A stretch of DNA of 14,596 nucleotides from Bacteroidetes bacterium GWA2_31_9b (lineage in GTDB: Bacteria > Bacteroidota > Bacteroidia > Bacteroidales > UBA12077), in the NCBI GenBank assembly GCA_001769005.1, contig MENE01000120.1:6488-21083 (forward strand), in the 5' to 3' direction. Each line of letters starts with the position of its first letter. The first letter of the stretch is position 1. The notes beneath the pieces are model-generated. The model was not told the origin of the DNA. It did not search any database and saw only the letters and a list, made by a program, of their open reading frames with translations. Below are positions 13,701 to 14,596 of this stretch, piece after piece. A program made the translations under genes and the position numbers.

Positions 13701-14526
13701 CTGATAACTCTGTACCTATAGCAAAATTCTCAGTGTTTAAAATACAGGAGCAAGAATATATGTTTTTTTGAATATACTCATCGGCTTCGGTAATAAATGG
13801 TTGAACAATAAAATTATCAAAAAGAAAAAATCTTTTTTCATTCTTTATTTTAATAAGTAATTGTTGATTATATGGAAGAATATCAACAATTTTTTTATGA
13901 ATAAAAAAATCACTGTTAGGTGATGAAACAAATTTATTACCAATATATTTTAACAATCCTTTTTCAAACGTGTGTAGATAAATAGATTCATTAATTAAAA
14001 AGATAGTTAATGACACATTGCTAGAATCAATAAAAGATATGTTGTTACCATCCCATTTATAAAGCACTTTTTCGGAACAGAAGTAAACATCAGTTTTATG
14101 AGCAATTACTTTCTTAATCTGACCAAATGATAGGGTTTTTATTGATTTTTTTTTAATTAAGGAAACAAAGGTTGATTTGTTGAACTTGTCAGTGGAAAGA
14201 AATCCAAAATCGTTATAAGCACCGGCAAATATTGTATTGCTGTCGTTAATAGCAATAACAGGGGTAGAGTTTGTTTTTATCAAACTAAAGGATGAGCCAT
14301 CGTATTTTATTATCCCATTGGTATTTGCAACATATAAAATACCATTTCGATCTTGAATAATTGAAAAATTTGTGTTAGTTATACCATAATTCTTAAGATA
14401 AATACGTTGAATATAGGGATCTCCTGTTTCAATACAATAAACATTTGAACTTGTGATAAGGAAAAAAATACTTGTTATGAAAGAAAAAAAAATGGTATTT
14501 TTACAAAAATTTCTTATAAAAAGCAT
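10771..14526 (-). CDS. Periplasmic-propeller receptor fused to class III adenylate cyclase and HD phosphohydrolase
   Basis: A 1251-residue membrane receptor. Residues 1-31 are a signal peptide. About 36-645 form repeated beta-propeller (Reg_prop-like) blades such as I-I-Q-D-R-N-G-I-L-Y-V-A-N-T-N-G-I. A Y_Y_Y domain (about 690-762, with Y-K-V-K-L-E-G-L-D...Y-T-N-L-Y-E-G-K-Y-T-F) precedes one membrane helix (766-790) and a coiled coil (795-840). The cyclase domain (848-1028) has metal ligands D856 and D900, the adenine-selecting pair K896 and D969, and transition-state residues N976 and R980, so a symmetric adenylyl-cyclase dimer is predicted. Residues about 1045-1251 are an HD domain with Y-H-N-V-K-H1080, H1112-D1113-L-G-H1116 and D-A-D (1171-1173). 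No histidine-kinase or response-regulator domain is present. The sensor part resembles hybrid two-component glycan sensors; ligand unknown. Whether HD degrades cAMP, another nucleotide or something else is unproven. Confidence 0.92.
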   Translation of the reverse strand: MLFIRNFCKNTIFFSFITSIFFLITSSNVYCIETGDPYIQRIYLKNYGITNTNFSIIQDRNGILYVANTNGIIKYDGSSFSLIKTNSTPVIAINDSNTIFAGAYNDFGFLSTDKFNKSTFVSLIKKKSIKTLSFGQIKKVIAHKTDVYFCSEKVLYKWDGNNISFIDSSNVSLTIFLINESIYLHTFEKGLLKYIGNKFVSSPNSDFFIHKKIVDILPYNQQLLIKIKNEKRFFLFDNFIVQPFITEADEYIQKNIYSCSCILNTENFAIGTELSGIIIIDKRGKIISHITTSSGLLNKSVNYLYVDKVNNLWASHNQGISRIETPSNFNYFNNTHGLSGNVTDVIRFDKTLYVSTSTGVYYLKEKPSEISSDIINHRFFPVQNLNSGSFAFHIFDNRLFISTRNGIYEINETKSTLFYNRLNEITCVLHSKKHPDILFIGNENGVSAVRYNNGLIISQGNIKGINNSITSMAEDVDGTIWLSCKYNDLYKIYSFDHYNTNLVFENYSSDEFFSQKIEWIYLFQISNDVVFSTSNGLYRYNKSESRAEKYPLFGIDFPLETSWIYPITEDNKKNLWLNIIDKKDLINRTYVKYYEKDSVRLFSPLPTNRLENFIVTSIHPDDSGIVWIGGFEGLIRFNTKADEIVSHKNMILIYSITTRNDSLITNFDILQKINFKANPELIQTLPYNQNTIKFEFVMPDFKSEDLIQYKVKLEGLDTSWSAWTLNNFKEYTNLYEGKYTFKVKAKNIFDTISQETVYPFIIKPPFYRTLFAYIIYIFTIFFLTILAVKWRAYYFAKERFKLENIIYERTEEVVLQKEKADNLLDRVLPKTTAKELKSGKKAGPYHYNMVTVLFSDIQGFTKISEQLDSEMLIDELDKFFLKFDSVVEKYNIEKIKTIGDAYMCAGGIPEKNRTNPVEVVVAAMEMQNYMKTLKHERGDGTKRIWDLRIGIDTGPVIAGVLGRSKITYDIWGGTVNTASRMEAAGEPGRVNITENTFMMIKEFFICQYRGKMPVKYKGEIDMYFVEGFMPHLSADIKGLCPNQNFFTQLQLLRLNDIEEFVLTKLEEGLPDNLYYHNVKHTIDVVTQVELIGRSEKVSDEDMLVLKTAALFHDLGHLVNYDTHEEESVKLARKILPSYHYNEKQIDRISKLIMCTQMPPQPTNLLEEIMCDADLDYLGRTDFVPVSINLFKELNERKKIDSLQEWNFHQIKFIQNHQYFTQTARKLREVNKKNQLDNIRAEMRKLIEKEDE

Positions 14527-14531
14527 AACTT

Positions 14532-14545
14532 GTATTTTAAAATAC
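14532..14545. promoter_or_regulatory. 14-bp perfect palindrome just before the cyclase gene
   Basis: GTATTTTAAAATAC reads the same on both strands and ends five bases before the ATG at 14526. It may be a regulator site, or by chance an AT-rich dyad. No convincing TAnnTTTG promoter was found in the 70 bases left before the window edge. Confidence 0.35.
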
Positions 14546-14596
14546 TAACAAAATGAATTATTAGCTGAAATATAAGAAAATTATTTAAGCTATAGG

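Noticed and set aside
10771..14526. Classification of the large protein as a hybrid histidine kinase.
   Set aside because: The periplasmic part looks like that class, but no kinase H-box, ATP-binding motifs, receiver or AraC domain is present; the intracellular part is cyclase plus HD.

Overview
The window looks like the chromosome of an AT-rich member of the Bacteroidota. Four things point there: a DUF5723-type outer-membrane protein beside a lipoprotein, a two-component-like propeller/Y_Y_Y sensor, near-consensus TTTG/TAnnTTTG promoters in front of two tRNA genes, and start codons preceded by A/T-rich sequence rather than Shine-Dalgarno motifs. None of the three tRNA genes encodes its CCA end. 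Order and genus cannot be read from the sequence; a marine or anaerobic Bacteroidales/Marinilabiliales-like lineage is a guess.

Layout. Positions 1-3658 hold four minus-strand genes read right to left: a DsrE-like protein, a HIT-family protein, an exported ACE-like (M2/M3 clan) zinc peptidase lipoprotein, and the N-terminal 379 residues of an exported PreP-like M16C zinc peptidase that runs off the left edge. Positions 3805-5917 hold a plus-strand pair: a small lipoprotein and a DUF5723 beta-barrel protein.

Positions 5918-7196 are a tRNA and debris zone. It has tRNA-Lys(CTT) with a broken second copy of its 3' part beside it, split by a GC-rich 45-nt double hairpin; the decayed C-terminal half of an archaeal-type P-loop ATPase; and two tandem tRNA-Gln genes (CTG, then TTG), each with its own matching promoter and its own terminator. 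Positions 7266-9801 are an envelope-stress-like operon on the minus strand: short PspC protein, PadR repressor, long PspC protein. A promoter with palindromic TAGTACTA sites, probably PadR operators, lies in front of it. The divergent gene at 9973-10770 is a DUF2797 protein with a zinc-ribbon-like cysteine set. Its stop codon abuts the stop of the last, convergent gene.

That last gene (10771-14526, minus) is the most striking item. It is a 1251-residue single-chain receptor with a signal peptide, a periplasmic beta-propeller, a Y_Y_Y domain, one membrane helix, a coiled coil, a class III cyclase domain carrying the full adenylyl-cyclase residue set, and a C-terminal HD phosphohydrolase domain with YHN..H and HDxxH motifs. 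It has the architecture of a glycan or nutrient sensor, but its output appears to be synthesis, and possibly breakdown, of a cyclic nucleotide instead of histidine-kinase signalling.

The groups look functionally separate: peptide degradation at the envelope, membrane-stress response under PadR, and a cyclic-nucleotide signalling receptor, with tRNA genes and remnants of mobile DNA between them.
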